Origin: Pseudomonadota bacterium
GTDB lineage: Bacteria; Myxococcota; UBA9042; PHBI01
Reading direction: 5' to 3'
DNA length: 14,496 bases
Assembly: GCA_005772945.1 (NCBI GenBank)
Contig: SXIE01000497.1
Location: forward strand, 1-14,496
The notes under the pieces: model-generated
Database searches by the model: none
Told to the model about the DNA's origin: nothing
The model's input: only the letters and a program-made list of their open reading frames with translations
Made by a program: the position numbers and the translations under genes
Shown: positions 1 to 7,021 of the stretch, piece after piece
Numbering within the stretch: the stretch's first letter is position 1
Layout of the letters: each line of letters opens with the position of its first letter

Positions 1-702
1 GACGTCGACGGCATCTACACGACCGACCCGAACGTCGTCCGGTCGGCCCGGAAGATCCCGAAGATCGCGTACGAAGAGATGCTCGAGCTCGCGTCGCTGG
101 GCGCCAAGGTGCTGCAGATTCGATCGGTCGAGTTCGGCATGAAATACGGCGTGCGGATCCATGTGCGCTCGAGCTTCGACGAGAGCGAGGGTTCCTGGGT
201 GGTACCGGAGGACAGTTCGATGGAGCAGGTGGTCGTTCGTGCAGTGGCCTTCGATCGCAACGACGCGCGCATCTCGATCCTCGGGGTGCCCGATCAGCCC
301 GGCGTTGCGGCGCGCGTGTTCGACTCGCTCGCGCAGGCCGAGATTGTGGTCGACATGATCATCCAGAACTCGTCGCAGGAGCGGACGCGCACCGACCTCA
401 CCTTCACGGTGCCCAAGGCCGATGCGGCTGAGGCCGTGCGGCTCATGCAGGTGGTGTCGCAAGAGCTCGGCGCGACCGAGGTCAAGGCCGACCAGAACAT
501 CACGAAGGTCTCGGTGGTCGGCGTCGGCATGCACAGCCACTCGGGCGTCGCGGCCAAGACCTTCCGCGTGCTGTCGCAGGCGGGGGTCAACATCCAGATG
601 ATCGCGACCTCGGAGATCAAGATCAGCGTCGTCATCGACGAGGCCTACACGGAGCTGGCGGTGCGCCTCCTCCACTCGGCGTTCGGGCTCGACAAGAGCT
701 GA
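1..702 (+). CDS. lysC: Aspartate kinase, C-terminal part (5' end outside window)
   Basis: This is the 3' part of aspartokinase, which phosphorylates L-aspartate in the first step of the Lys/Thr/Met/diaminopimelate pathway in the cytoplasm. The frame is open from base 1 and gives 233 residues. The first residues (DVDGIYTTDP) are the nucleotide-binding end of the kinase domain, followed by the conserved stretch LASLGAKVLQIRSVEF. Two ACT domains follow: one begins near ARISILGVPDQPGVAARVF and the second near ITKVSVVGVGMHSHSGVAAKTF, ending with the NIQMIATSEIKIS segment typical of lysine/threonine-sensing aspartokinases. Feedback inhibition by Lys and/or Thr is expected from the family but the effector cannot be read here. 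The N-terminal catalytic half and start lie upstream of the window. The next gene is convergent, about 54 bp away. Confidence 0.96.
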   Translation, partial: DVDGIYTTDPNVVRSARKIPKIAYEEMLELASLGAKVLQIRSVEFGMKYGVRIHVRSSFDESEGSWVVPEDSSMEQVVVRAVAFDRNDARISILGVPDQPGVAARVFDSLAQAEIVVDMIIQNSSQERTRTDLTFTVPKADAAEAVRLMQVVSQELGATEVKADQNITKVSVVGVGMHSHSGVAAKTFRVLSQAGVNIQMIATSEIKISVVIDEAYTELAVRLLHSAFGLDKS

Positions 703-756
703 TCGCGACGGGCTGCGCGCTGCGCGCTGCGTGGATCCCGATCATCGCGGGGAAGC

Positions 757-1830
757 TCAGGGCGCGTCGAGCACCTTCTGCGACGGCGCCGCGAGCGCCG
801 CGCGGATGGTCGCGTCGAAGCCCGCGATGCGCCAGAAGCCGCTCTCGTCGCGGCTGAGCGGTATCTTCGCGTCGCCGCGGGTGATGAGCGTGCACGCGCC
901 CGCCGCGGGGTCGCCCTCGAGCCGCTCGGGCTCGTCGTTGGCCGTGAACGGCTTGACGAAGGTCGGCGAACCGACCCACTTCGCGAAGAGTTCCTTATCC
1001 GTCGTCGCCTCGAGCAGGGCACCGAGTCCATGCGCCTCGTACGCATTGGCGCGCTGGGCCTTGGCGAACTTCTGTTGGATGCGCTTCTGCGCCTTGCGCG
1101 ACAGCTCGAGCGCCTCGACGACGGCACCGCGCGCGCTGTCGTCGAGCAGCGTCAGGAGCGCGTCCGCGTCTACCGGATCGTGGCCCAGAACCGCGCGCGC
1201 CAGGTTGTACGTGCCCTGGGGCGTTCGCGGATCGCGGCTCGTTCGCCACGCGACGCCCTTGCCCTCGGCGACCGCCATCGCCTTCTTGGTGTTCTCGAGG
1301 AGCTCTCTGAACGGCTGTTCATCCAGCACGAGGTCGCGCAGCAGCGTCGACTTCCAGGCCCCCGCGGCCTTGGTGAAGCCGAACTTCTCGCCGGCCGAGG
1401 TCCGCACGATCGCGCGGGCCGGCGGTCCGTCTTCGAAGGTCACGCTGCGGCTCGCGAGGCCGTCTTTGGTCTCGCGCTCGAAGCGCAGCTTCGTGACGTC
1501 GAGGAGCGCCGCCACGAGGCGCGGCCCCCGTCCCGCGTCGCGCGCGCCGGCCGCCGTCGTCAAGGCGTGCCCGAGCGCCTGTCGGGCGAGCGCCCGGTCC
1601 TGCTCGTCCCAGATCGCATCGACCAGCGTGAGGGCCGCCTCGCATTGGTCGATCGCGCCGAGCAAGCGCCCCTGCGATTCGGCGTCGAACGCGTTCCACA
1701 GCCGCGTGTGGTCGCGTGCTTCGAGCGCGCCCGTGACCTCGCCCAACGCCTCGAGCACAGCCCCTTCGTCCGGGTGTTCTCCACACCCGCCCGCGAGGAT
1801 CAGAGCGGTGACCAAGAAGGCTCGCATCAT
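757..1830 (-). CDS. Putative lipoprotein of unknown function
   Basis: I do not recognise a family. The 357-residue product starts MMRAFLVTALILAGGCGE. This is a short basic n-region, a hydrophobic core and a lipobox-like LAGGC with Cys at residue 16, so export and lipidation are likely. The -3 residue is Ala rather than the usual Leu, so the lipobox is slightly atypical. The rest is soluble and mostly helical in appearance, with a Lys-rich segment near residues 245-260 (SRKAQKRIQQKFAKAQ) and no membrane segment. Two ATG codons lie in tandem at the start. There is no Shine-Dalgarno sequence upstream, but a promoter-like TAGAAC sits exactly 7 nt before the first ATG, which suggests a leaderless mRNA. 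It is divergent from the lipoprotein at 1921 and convergent with aspartokinase. Confidence 0.8.
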   Translation of the reverse strand: MMRAFLVTALILAGGCGEHPDEGAVLEALGEVTGALEARDHTRLWNAFDAESQGRLLGAIDQCEAALTLVDAIWDEQDRALARQALGHALTTAAGARDAGRGPRLVAALLDVTKLRFERETKDGLASRSVTFEDGPPARAIVRTSAGEKFGFTKAAGAWKSTLLRDLVLDEQPFRELLENTKKAMAVAEGKGVAWRTSRDPRTPQGTYNLARAVLGHDPVDADALLTLLDDSARGAVVEALELSRKAQKRIQQKFAKAQRANAYEAHGLGALLEATTDKELFAKWVGSPTFVKPFTANDEPERLEGDPAAGACTLITRGDAKIPLSRDESGFWRIAGFDATIRAALAAPSQKVLDAP

Positions 1831-1837
1831 CGCTCAG

Positions 1838-1866
1838 GTTCTACCCGTGTCGTTGTCCGCCGGCAA
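1838..1866 (-). promoter_or_regulatory. Candidate promoter of the minus-strand lipoprotein, leaderless geometry
   Basis: Reading the minus strand, TTGCCG (1866-1861) and TAGAAC (1843-1838) are separated by 17 bp. The -10 element ends 7 nt before the ATG at 1830, so the expected transcription start falls on or next to the start codon. No Shine-Dalgarno sequence is present. The motif match is moderate (four of six positions in each box) and it has not been tested. Confidence 0.45.
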
Positions 1867-1882
1867 GTCCGTGCCGCGACGA

Positions 1883-1913
1883 TTGACAGGCCATGGCCGC
1901 ACAGGGCTAACAT
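1883..1913 (+). promoter_or_regulatory. Candidate promoter of the 1921 lipoprotein operon, leaderless geometry
   Basis: A perfect TTGACA lies at 1883-1888. The -10 candidates are GCTAAC (1906-1911, 17 bp spacing) or TAACAT (1908-1913, 19 bp spacing). The latter ends 7 nt before the GTG at 1921. No Shine-Dalgarno sequence precedes either the GTG at 1921 or the in-frame ATG at 1951, so a leaderless transcript starting at the GTG is the simplest reading. Confidence 0.55.
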
Positions 1914-1920
1914 CGCTCTC

Positions 1921-2409
1921 GTGGCCAAGCTCCCGTTCACATTGTCAGGCATGTTCGTCCCGTTGATCGCCGCCTGTCTGGCGAGCGTGTCGGCCTGCGC
2001 CGGTTCGCGTGCGGACGAGGATCTGCGGCAGGCGTTCGAGGCGCTGTCGCGCCCGCTGACCGCTCCGGCCCAGCTCGGACCCGAGCTCGTGACCCTGCTC
2101 GACGCGGAGGGCCGCCAGGCGCTCGAGGCCCGTGCCGCGGCGCTGTCGCGGAAGCTCGGCGTCCCGATCAAGCCCGCCGAAGCGTTCCAGGTGCGCGGTT
2201 TCCCCGACGGACTCCGCGTCGCGAAGTTCGAGGTCCTCGACGAGGCGGGCGACCGCGCCAGGGGGCGGGTCACGCTCGCGGCCGTGGACCGGGACCCGGA
2301 CGATCGGCGCGTGATGGTCGATCCCCTCGAGTTCGAGCTGCGCCGCGAGGGCGGCCTCTGGCGCATCCACCTCGCCGGGCTCGAGGGGGCGGGAGGTGTC
2401 GCATGGTAG
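1921..2409 (+). CDS. Small putative lipoprotein, coupled to the downstream GYF protein
   Basis: The product has 162 residues and I do not recognise a family. From the GTG at 1921 the N-terminus is MAKLPFTLSGMFVPLIAACLASVSAC: a basic n-region, a hydrophobic core and a lipobox-like ASVSAC with Cys at residue 26. An in-frame ATG at 1951 would give a truncated signal without a charged n-region, so the GTG is preferred; a strong promoter candidate ending just upstream also favours it. The mature part is charged. It is helical at first (DEDLRQAFEAL, EGRQALEARAAALSRKLG), then strand-rich (LRVAKFEVLDEAG, RGRVTLAAVD, FELRREGGLWRIHLAG), consistent with a small periplasmic alpha/beta domain. The stop overlaps the next start by 7 nt, so the two proteins are probably made together and may act together. 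Confidence 0.78.
   Translation: MAKLPFTLSGMFVPLIAACLASVSACAGSRADEDLRQAFEALSRPLTAPAQLGPELVTLLDAEGRQALEARAAALSRKLGVPIKPAEAFQVRGFPDGLRVAKFEVLDEAGDRARGRVTLAAVDRDPDDRRVMVDPLEFELRREGGLWRIHLAGLEGAGGVAW
2391..2397 (+). promoter_or_regulatory. Ribosome binding site for the GYF-domain gene, inside the preceding gene
   Basis: GGGAGGT lies 5 nt before the ATG at 2403, inside the last codons of the 1921 lipoprotein. It fixes the start of the downstream gene and indicates translational coupling. Confidence 0.7.
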
Positions 2410-3305
2410 CCACCCGTCAGCTTCGTCGTGCCGATACCGATCGCTGGCTCTATCGCACGAGCGCCGGCGATTTCGGACCCGTCAACACCGATCGGATCAT
2501 GGACGCGATCGCCAAGCGCAAGATCGATCTCGCGACGCAGGTCTGCCTCGCCGGCAGCGACCGCTGGGACGCAGTCGCCGAGCACGAGCTCTTCCGAAAC
2601 CACTTCGATCATTGCCGTAAGCGCTGGGAGCATGAGGCCAAGCGCGCCGAGATCGACCGCCTCGGCAAGCGCCTCGAGCGCTCCGAGGCGCGCAGTCGCC
2701 ACACCTGGCGCCTCGTCGCGATCAGCCTCATCGCGGCGGCCGGGATCGGGGTCTGGCTCTGGTGGCGATTCGCGACCGCCGAGTCGATCGGGATCGGAAC
2801 GATCGGCCGCATGGCCGCCATCGCCCGACTTCCCACGGCCGGGGCGGGGCCCGCGCGCGCCGCTCGCAACGGGCCCAGCATGCCGGCTGTCGTGCCGCAC
2901 AAGGTCCCACGGCTCGCCGAGCCCGAGAGCTACGACACGGCTGGCGTCAAGGTGACCGACGACGCCGAGGTCCACACCACGAGCAAGCTCACGTTCAACG
3001 ACGACGGCGAGATCGAGGCGGCCCCGAGCATCAGCGCCGACCAGCTCGCGGGCGTCGTCGAGGCCGCGCGCAAGGGCCTCTTCGCCTGCGCCATCCAGCA
3101 CGCACAGCGGGAGCCCTCGTTCAGTGGCACCGAGGTCGGACTCAGCGTGCAATCCGGCCGTCTTGGCAACCTCACCGTCGGCACCGAAGTTCGCAACCAG
3201 CCCGCGTTTCGGGCGTGCGTGAAGAGCGCCCTGGCGCGCGTCCCGGTGCCGACCTTCGGCGGCGCGGATAAGCGCGTGGTCGTGCCGCTGCGGATCGCCC
3301 GCTGA
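2403..3305 (+). CDS. GYF-domain membrane protein with AgmX/PglI-like C-terminal domain
   Basis: A 300-residue protein with three parts. Residues about 14-70 match the GYF_2 (DUF4339-like) pattern: WLYRTSAGDFGPVNTDRIM, then a segment ending SDRWDAVAEHELF. Residues about 75-98 are a charged, coiled-coil-like helix, followed by one transmembrane segment (about 102-121, TWRLVAISLIAAAGIGVWLW). A Pro/Ala-rich linker leads to a C-terminal domain (about 210-300) resembling the AgmX/PglI C-terminal, TonB-like domain, with its paired cysteines (Cys229 and Cys272). The predicted topology is N-in, with the C-domain in the periplasm. AgmX and PglI are linked to gliding motility in Myxococcus, but this fold is common in Myxococcota and a motility role cannot be claimed here. 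It overlaps the upstream lipoprotein by 7 nt, and a periplasmic partnership is an inference. Confidence 0.85.
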   Translation: MVATRQLRRADTDRWLYRTSAGDFGPVNTDRIMDAIAKRKIDLATQVCLAGSDRWDAVAEHELFRNHFDHCRKRWEHEAKRAEIDRLGKRLERSEARSRHTWRLVAISLIAAAGIGVWLWWRFATAESIGIGTIGRMAAIARLPTAGAGPARAARNGPSMPAVVPHKVPRLAEPESYDTAGVKVTDDAEVHTTSKLTFNDDGEIEAAPSISADQLAGVVEAARKGLFACAIQHAQREPSFSGTEVGLSVQSGRLGNLTVGTEVRNQPAFRACVKSALARVPVPTFGGADKRVVVPLRIAR

Positions 3306-3312
3306 ACGGACT

Positions 3313-3378
3313 CGGGGACGCGTCCGCGCGAGCGTCCGTCGTCGCGTGTCGCGTGTGAGGCGGCCGTGCGCGTCCCCG
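3313..3378. terminator. Inverted repeat between convergent genes, possible terminator
   Basis: CGGGGACGCG (3313-3322) and CGCGTCCCCG (3369-3378) are perfect 10-bp inverted arms separated by 46 bp. The left arm also overlaps the palindrome GGACGCGTCC (3316-3325). It lies right after the GYF gene stop (3305) and where the RadC-like domain should end on the other strand. No T-tract follows, so intrinsic termination is uncertain. Confidence 0.3.
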
Positions 3379-3389
3379 CTGTCCGGCCG

Positions 3390-4004
3390 GTCGGGTTCAC
3401 GGTGTGCGTCGCCGGAACCGATCGCCCACCAGCGCTCGCCCGCCACGATCACATGGTCGTGAAAGACAAGGCCCATGACCGCGCTGGCAGCGGCGATGTG
3501 GCCCGTGAATTGGCGGTCCTGGTCGCTCGGTCGCGGGTCGCCGCTCGGGTGATTGTGGACGACGAAGAACCCTGCGGCGCCGGCGCCCAGGACCGGGGCC
3601 AGGATGTCGGCCGGTCGCGCTGCGCAGCCATCGGCGCCGCCGCGCGCAACGCGGGCGCGACGCAGGAGGGCGAGACCGGCGTTGACCGCGACCACCCAGA
3701 TTTCCTCGGCGCTCCGCGTTGCGAGTCCCAGGAAGAGACGTGCTACGTCGACCGGCGTCGCGAGCACGCGTCGCGGCGGGCTCACACGCAGGTCGCCCCA
3801 GAGGCGGCGCGCGGCGACGAGTCGCTGTGTCTCGCGTCGTGTCAGATGTCCGCTCTGCCGCATCGCCCGCAAGTCCCCGATGAGATCGCCGGCGCTGCGC
3901 CGGAGGCGGGCGAGCAGGGCCCGCGCGCGGGGCTGCTCGGACGGGGGATCGAGCAGGGTTGCCAGGTCGGTGGCGACGCGTTCGAGGGCGAGCGGGAACG
4001 GCAT
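3390..4004 (-). CDS. RadC-like JAMM/MPN+ protein; 3' end undefined (no in-frame stop at domain end)
   Basis: The start is firm: ATG at 4004 with AAGGAGGT 4 nt upstream. Residues about 1-75 are an Arg-rich helical N-terminus. Residues about 76-197 are the RadC/JAB domain: conserved Glu101 (AEEIWVVAVNAG), then VVHNHPSGDPRPSDQD, which gives a full HxH-x7-SxxD metal site (His150, His152, Ser160, Asp163), and the closing strand FHDHVIVAGERWWAI. Family members normally end about here. In this frame, however, no stop occurs until 1827. The extra roughly 520 residues are only the antisense of the two neighbouring plus-strand genes and look non-coding. A TGA in the adjacent frame lies at 3397-3399, exactly at the expected end, so a one-base indel (sequencing error or real lesion) is plausible. 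The listed 3' end is the end of the supported domain. RadC-type proteins are predicted metalloproteases or nucleic-acid-associated factors of uncertain role. Confidence 0.72.
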
Positions 4005-4008
4005 GAGG

Positions 4009-4017
4009 ACCTCCTTT
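4009..4017 (-). promoter_or_regulatory. Strong ribosome binding site for the RadC-like gene
   Basis: On the minus strand AAAGGAGGT lies 4 nt before the ATG at 4004. This near-perfect anti-16S match confirms both strand and start of the RadC-like gene, in a region where open frames exist on both strands. Confidence 0.8.
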
Positions 4018-4190
4018 CGGCCGCCTCTCCGAGCAGCCTCCGTGCCGAGGTGACGCCCGCGTCCGTTCGCGGGGTTGGCTGGCAGGGCCGCGTGTCACGT
4101 GTGTCAGGTGGTTCAGGACTGAAACATCCCGCCCTCGGCGGCGCGCCCTCGAACCCCGGGGGACAGGGCGCGACGCGCTCTATCCCCGCG

Positions 4191-4220
4191 TTGACAGCCG
4201 CTTCGCGTGGATGGTACGCG
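4191..4220 (+). promoter_or_regulatory. Candidate promoter of the tatT-dctP operon
   Basis: A perfect TTGACA at 4191-4196 is followed, 18 bp on, by TACGCG (4215-4220), a weak -10 box keeping only the first TA. Transcription would start near 4227 and leave a leader of about 44 nt carrying the GGAGG at 4261. The rest of the 4005-4270 gap shows a CACGTG palindrome near 4097 and no other clear element. Confidence 0.45.
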
Positions 4221-4260
4221 ACTAGCGCGCCCGATGAGCGGCGCACTCGTCTCTGGTGCT

Positions 4261-4265
4261 GGAGG
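4261..4265 (+). promoter_or_regulatory. Ribosome binding site deciding the tatT start
   Basis: GGAGG ends 5 nt before the ATG at 4271. It lies inside the longer frame opened by a GTG at 4256, which argues for the ATG at 4271 as the true start. Confidence 0.75.
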
Positions 4266-4270
4266 AACGT

Positions 4271-5182
4271 ATGCGCCGTTTGGTCGTTGCTTGTGCGCTC
4301 GCATCGGGTCTGGCATCCGCCGCCTGCGGAACCTCTCGCCAGTCGGGCATCTGCGGCGATGTCAGCCCTGCCCCGTCCGGCTCGGGCGATGTCGCCGCGC
4401 TCGACAAGCAAGCCGAGGAGGCCTGGGCGCTCCGCGGCGACGAGGCCAAGGCGGCGGCCGCCATCCAAGCATGGAGCGACGCGCTCAAGGTCGAACCGAG
4501 CCGCGCCGACCTCCGCGTCAAGCTCGCGCACGCGCACTACTTCCTCGCGGACTCGCTGCTCTGGGTCCACAAGAACATCGGAAACAGCGACGCGGCCGGC
4601 GACCAGATGGTCCAGCACTACCGCGAGGCCGCCAACCATGCGGAGCTCGCGCTCGGCCAGAAGTACCCGGCCTTCCGCTCGAAGTACTGCGCGCGGCAGC
4701 CGTTCTCGACGGCGCTCGAGCAGCTCGACAAGGACGCCGTGCCGGCGATGTATTGGTATGCGGCCGCGCTTTCGCGTTGGGCGCTCAACACGTCGCTCAT
4801 CGAGGTGCTCAACCAGTCGGACCGTATCCGCGCGATGATGGAGCTGACCAAGCGCCTCGACCCAACCTACTGGTACTACGCGTCGGACCGCTATCTGGGC
4901 GGGTTCTACACGAAGATCCCGTACCCGGCGGGCGACCTCGAGAAGAGCCGCAAGCACTTCGAGAACGCGATCCAGAATGCGCCGCAGTACCTGGCGACGC
5001 GCGTCGTGTACGCCGAGATGAACGCGTCGAAGGCCGGTGACAAGCCGCTCTTCAAGCGGCTGCTCGAGGAGGTCCTGGCCTTCGATCTGAAGTCGGCGCC
5101 CGAGCTCGAGCCCGAGAACGCGGCCGAGCAGAAGAAGGCCAAGTACTACCTCGACGACATCGACAACCTGGTCTCGGAATGA
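4271..5182 (+). CDS. tatT: TRAP transporter-associated TPR lipoprotein, TatT family
   Basis: A 303-residue lipoprotein matching the TatT (TRAP-associated T component) family of periplasmic TPR-like proteins, first described in Treponema pallidum, where they partner the TRAP solute-binding protein. The N-terminus MRRLVVACALASGLASAAC is a lipoprotein signal with Cys19. The body is helical. Residues about 45-90 form the first repeat, and the family signature follows around 170-240: SRWALNTSLIEVLNQSDRI, then LDPTYWYYASDRYLGGFYTKIPYPAGDLEKSRKHFENAI, with the usual aromatic and Gly-rich turn. The protein ends NAAEQKKAKYYLDDIDNLV. The ATG at 4271 is chosen for its GGAGG. Its TGA overlaps the ATG of the DctP gene (ATGA), as expected for a TatT/TatP pair. 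No TRAP membrane subunits lie nearby. Confidence 0.88.
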   Translation: MRRLVVACALASGLASAACGTSRQSGICGDVSPAPSGSGDVAALDKQAEEAWALRGDEAKAAAAIQAWSDALKVEPSRADLRVKLAHAHYFLADSLLWVHKNIGNSDAAGDQMVQHYREAANHAELALGQKYPAFRSKYCARQPFSTALEQLDKDAVPAMYWYAAALSRWALNTSLIEVLNQSDRIRAMMELTKRLDPTYWYYASDRYLGGFYTKIPYPAGDLEKSRKHFENAIQNAPQYLATRVVYAEMNASKAGDKPLFKRLLEEVLAFDLKSAPELEPENAAEQKKAKYYLDDIDNLVSE

Positions 5183-6201
5183 GGGTTTCGGGCGCGCGCG
5201 CGGGCTTCATGCTCGCCGCGCTCCTTGCCTTGCCGAGCGCCACACAGCCGGTTCGAGCCGATGACGGTGACGACGCGGCGGGCGACGCGTTGGCGATCCA
5301 CATCCGGACCGTCGCGCCGCGCGTGTCACCGTGGGGCGACCTGCTCGTCAAGCTGGCCGCGCGTATCAAGAGAGAGACGCTGACGGCGATCGCACCGCGC
5401 ATCGACTGGGAGTCGAAGAGCGAGGCTGGGCTCGTCAAGCTGTGCCAGCAGGGCAAGGTCGGCGGCATCCTCGTATCGTTCGGCGCGCTGGCCGCCGCCG
5501 TGCCGGAGCTCGACGCGCTGGAGCTGCCCTTTCTCTTCGACGGCTATGCCGCGGTCGACCGCGCCCTGCGGTCCGCAACGCCGCTCATCAAGCGGCTCAT
5601 GCTGGAGCGAGGCTTCGTCCTCGGGATGCGCAGCGAGTTCGGCTTTCGCCACGTCGCGACCACCGCGGCACCCGCGGTTGCGCCCGGCGATTTCACGGGC
5701 GTGGCGCTGCGCGCGCACGCGTCCGAGCTCGCCAAAGACACGCTGCGGGCGCTCGGTGCGGTGCCGATGCCGCTGGCGGTCGGCGAGGTCGCGGCGGCGC
5801 TCGCGCGCGGTGACATCGGCGGGTACGACCACGGCCTGGCCTTTGGGCGACTCCTCGGCTGGAGCGCGTCGATCAAGCACGTCACGCTGTCGGCCCACGC
5901 CTATCACGGGGCGGTCTTGGCGTGGTGCGCGCCGTGGCTCGATCGGCTCCAGCCGGAGCTGCGAGCCGCCCTCGTGCGGTCCGACGACGCGCTCGAGGCG
6001 GGCGCGCTGAGGGTGGTCAGGACGTTCTACGACGACTTCATGCCGGCGGCTTACGCGAGCGACGGGATCGTCTTGCGCGCGCTCAGCGCCGAAGAACGCG
6101 CGGCGCTTCGTAAGGCGCTGGCGCCGGTCGCGGCGAAGTGGCGCGCGGCCGCATCCCCAGCGGCGATCGAGCTGCTCGAGCGCCTCGAAAGACGGCGCTA
6201 G
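5179..6201 (+). CDS. TRAP transporter solute-binding protein, DctP family
   Basis: A 340-residue periplasmic binding protein of the DctP (TRAP-T) family, which captures an organic acid or similar ligand for a DctQM-type carrier. A signal peptide ends near residue 27 (LPSATQPVRA). Family features include IRTVAPRVSPWGDLLVKLA near the start, the segment ELPFLFDGYAAVDRAL, GFRHVATT at about 155-162, and GVALRAHASELAKDTLRALGAVPMPLAVGEVAAAL. In that last segment Arg178 lies at the position of the carboxylate-binding Arg of characterised members. The usual aspartate in the following RGxxDG segment is replaced (RGDIGG), so binding could differ from classic DctP. It overlaps tatT by 4 nt and has no Shine-Dalgarno sequence of its own, so it is probably translated by coupling. 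DctQ and DctM are absent from the window. The substrate cannot be deduced. Confidence 0.88.
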   Translation: MRVSGARAGFMLAALLALPSATQPVRADDGDDAAGDALAIHIRTVAPRVSPWGDLLVKLAARIKRETLTAIAPRIDWESKSEAGLVKLCQQGKVGGILVSFGALAAAVPELDALELPFLFDGYAAVDRALRSATPLIKRLMLERGFVLGMRSEFGFRHVATTAAPAVAPGDFTGVALRAHASELAKDTLRALGAVPMPLAVGEVAAALARGDIGGYDHGLAFGRLLGWSASIKHVTLSAHAYHGAVLAWCAPWLDRLQPELRAALVRSDDALEAGALRVVRTFYDDFMPAAYASDGIVLRALSAEERAALRKALAPVAAKWRAAASPAAIELLERLERRR

Positions 6202-6229
6202 CCGGTCGGATCCCGAGCGTCTGCTCTAT

Positions 6230-6919
6230 CTAATGAAGCAGCTGCGAGCTGTTGCCGGAGGGGGCGCCGAGCGGCCCTTCGGGGGTCTGGATCGGCTCGA
6301 GCGCGTCGAAGTCCATCGGCCGCACCCCAAACCCGAGGCGCGCCCACAGCCTGAGGAAGGCCACGCACCGATCGAGGTAGTCGCCCGCGTCGAGCTCGAC
6401 CAACGCCTGGAAGCGTCCCTCCGCGCGTTGCAGCGCGAGCTCGTCGGCGAGACGTCGCATGTCGTCCGGGCCCATCGGCCGACGGATCGCGCGCTTGAGC
6501 GCGTCGTCGACCAGGATGTCGAGCAGCGCGCCGGCCGTGACCTCGCAGGGGTCCATCGGGTAGAGGCTGTAGGCCGAGGCGTGCGGGCAGCGCTCGCAGT
6601 CGAACTCGCGTCGGCGCGTCTCGAGGTACTCGTCGAGCTCCATGTCCGTCTCGGTCATCGCGTACTCGTCGACGAGGCGGTTTTCGCCGTCGGGCGCGTC
6701 CTCGTAGCGGGGCGCGTGGGCCGCCTCGCAGGCCGCGATGGTGGCGCCGTCGAAGCGGTCTTCGAGGTCGCAGAGGGCGTCGACCTCGGACTCGCTGAGG
6801 ACGCGGCGCGTGGCCGCGTGGATCCGGGCGTCGATGCGCGCTTCGAGCTCGTCCAGGCGCTTGGCGACCTTCTTGTCCGGGCGCGGCGGGCGGATCAGCA
6901 TCCAATCGATGCGCTTCAC
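6230..6919 (-). CDS. Hypothetical soluble protein with a CxxC motif
   Basis: A 229-residue protein I do not recognise. It starts at a GTG (6919) with GGGGAGGT 4 nt upstream, which makes the call firm. There is no signal peptide or membrane segment, so it is probably cytoplasmic. The N-terminal 40 residues are strongly charged and helical (DKKVAKRLDELEARIDARI). It is acidic in the middle (ETDMELDEYLETRRREFD), then has CERCPH (Cys108, Cys111), with Cys125 shortly after in PMDPCEV. Three or four Cys/His residues grouped there could bind a metal, but the spacing fits no motif I can name. It follows the NFACT gene by 102 bp on the same strand and could be the last gene of that operon. It is convergent with the DctP gene, 28 bp away. 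Confidence 0.78.
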   Translation of the reverse strand: MKRIDWMLIRPPRPDKKVAKRLDELEARIDARIHAATRRVLSESEVDALCDLEDRFDGATIAACEAAHAPRYEDAPDGENRLVDEYAMTETDMELDEYLETRRREFDCERCPHASAYSLYPMDPCEVTAGALLDILVDDALKRAIRRPMGPDDMRRLADELALQRAEGRFQALVELDAGDYLDRCVAFLRLWARLGFGVRPMDFDALEPIQTPEGPLGAPSGNSSQLLH

Positions 6920-6923
6920 GGCG

Positions 6924-6931
6924 ACCTCCCC
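6924..6931 (-). promoter_or_regulatory. Ribosome binding site deciding the GTG start at 6919
   Basis: On the minus strand GGGGAGGT ends 4 nt before the GTG at 6919. It supports a non-ATG start for the hypothetical CxxC protein. Confidence 0.7.
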
Positions 6932-7021
6932 GCGTTCGCGCGCGGCCCACGTGCTCGTTCGCGAACGGATTGCACGAGGTCGCGCAACTGGCGGCGAGAG
7001 TCAAGCACTGTCCACCTTCCC

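Noticed and set aside
1030..1920. Upstream extension of the 1921 lipoprotein frame
   Set aside because: It is antisense to the lipoprotein at 757-1830. The signal peptide begins at 1921, just after a promoter candidate.
731..1966. A 411-codon plus-strand frame across the first lipoprotein
   Set aside because: The composition is Ser, Arg and Ala of the kind produced by GC-rich antisense. The minus-strand frame has a signal peptide and lipobox.
3366..4838. A 490-codon plus-strand frame opposite the RadC-like gene
   Set aside because: It has no recognisable domain, runs into a different frame of tatT, and lies opposite a JAMM motif with a strong ribosome binding site.
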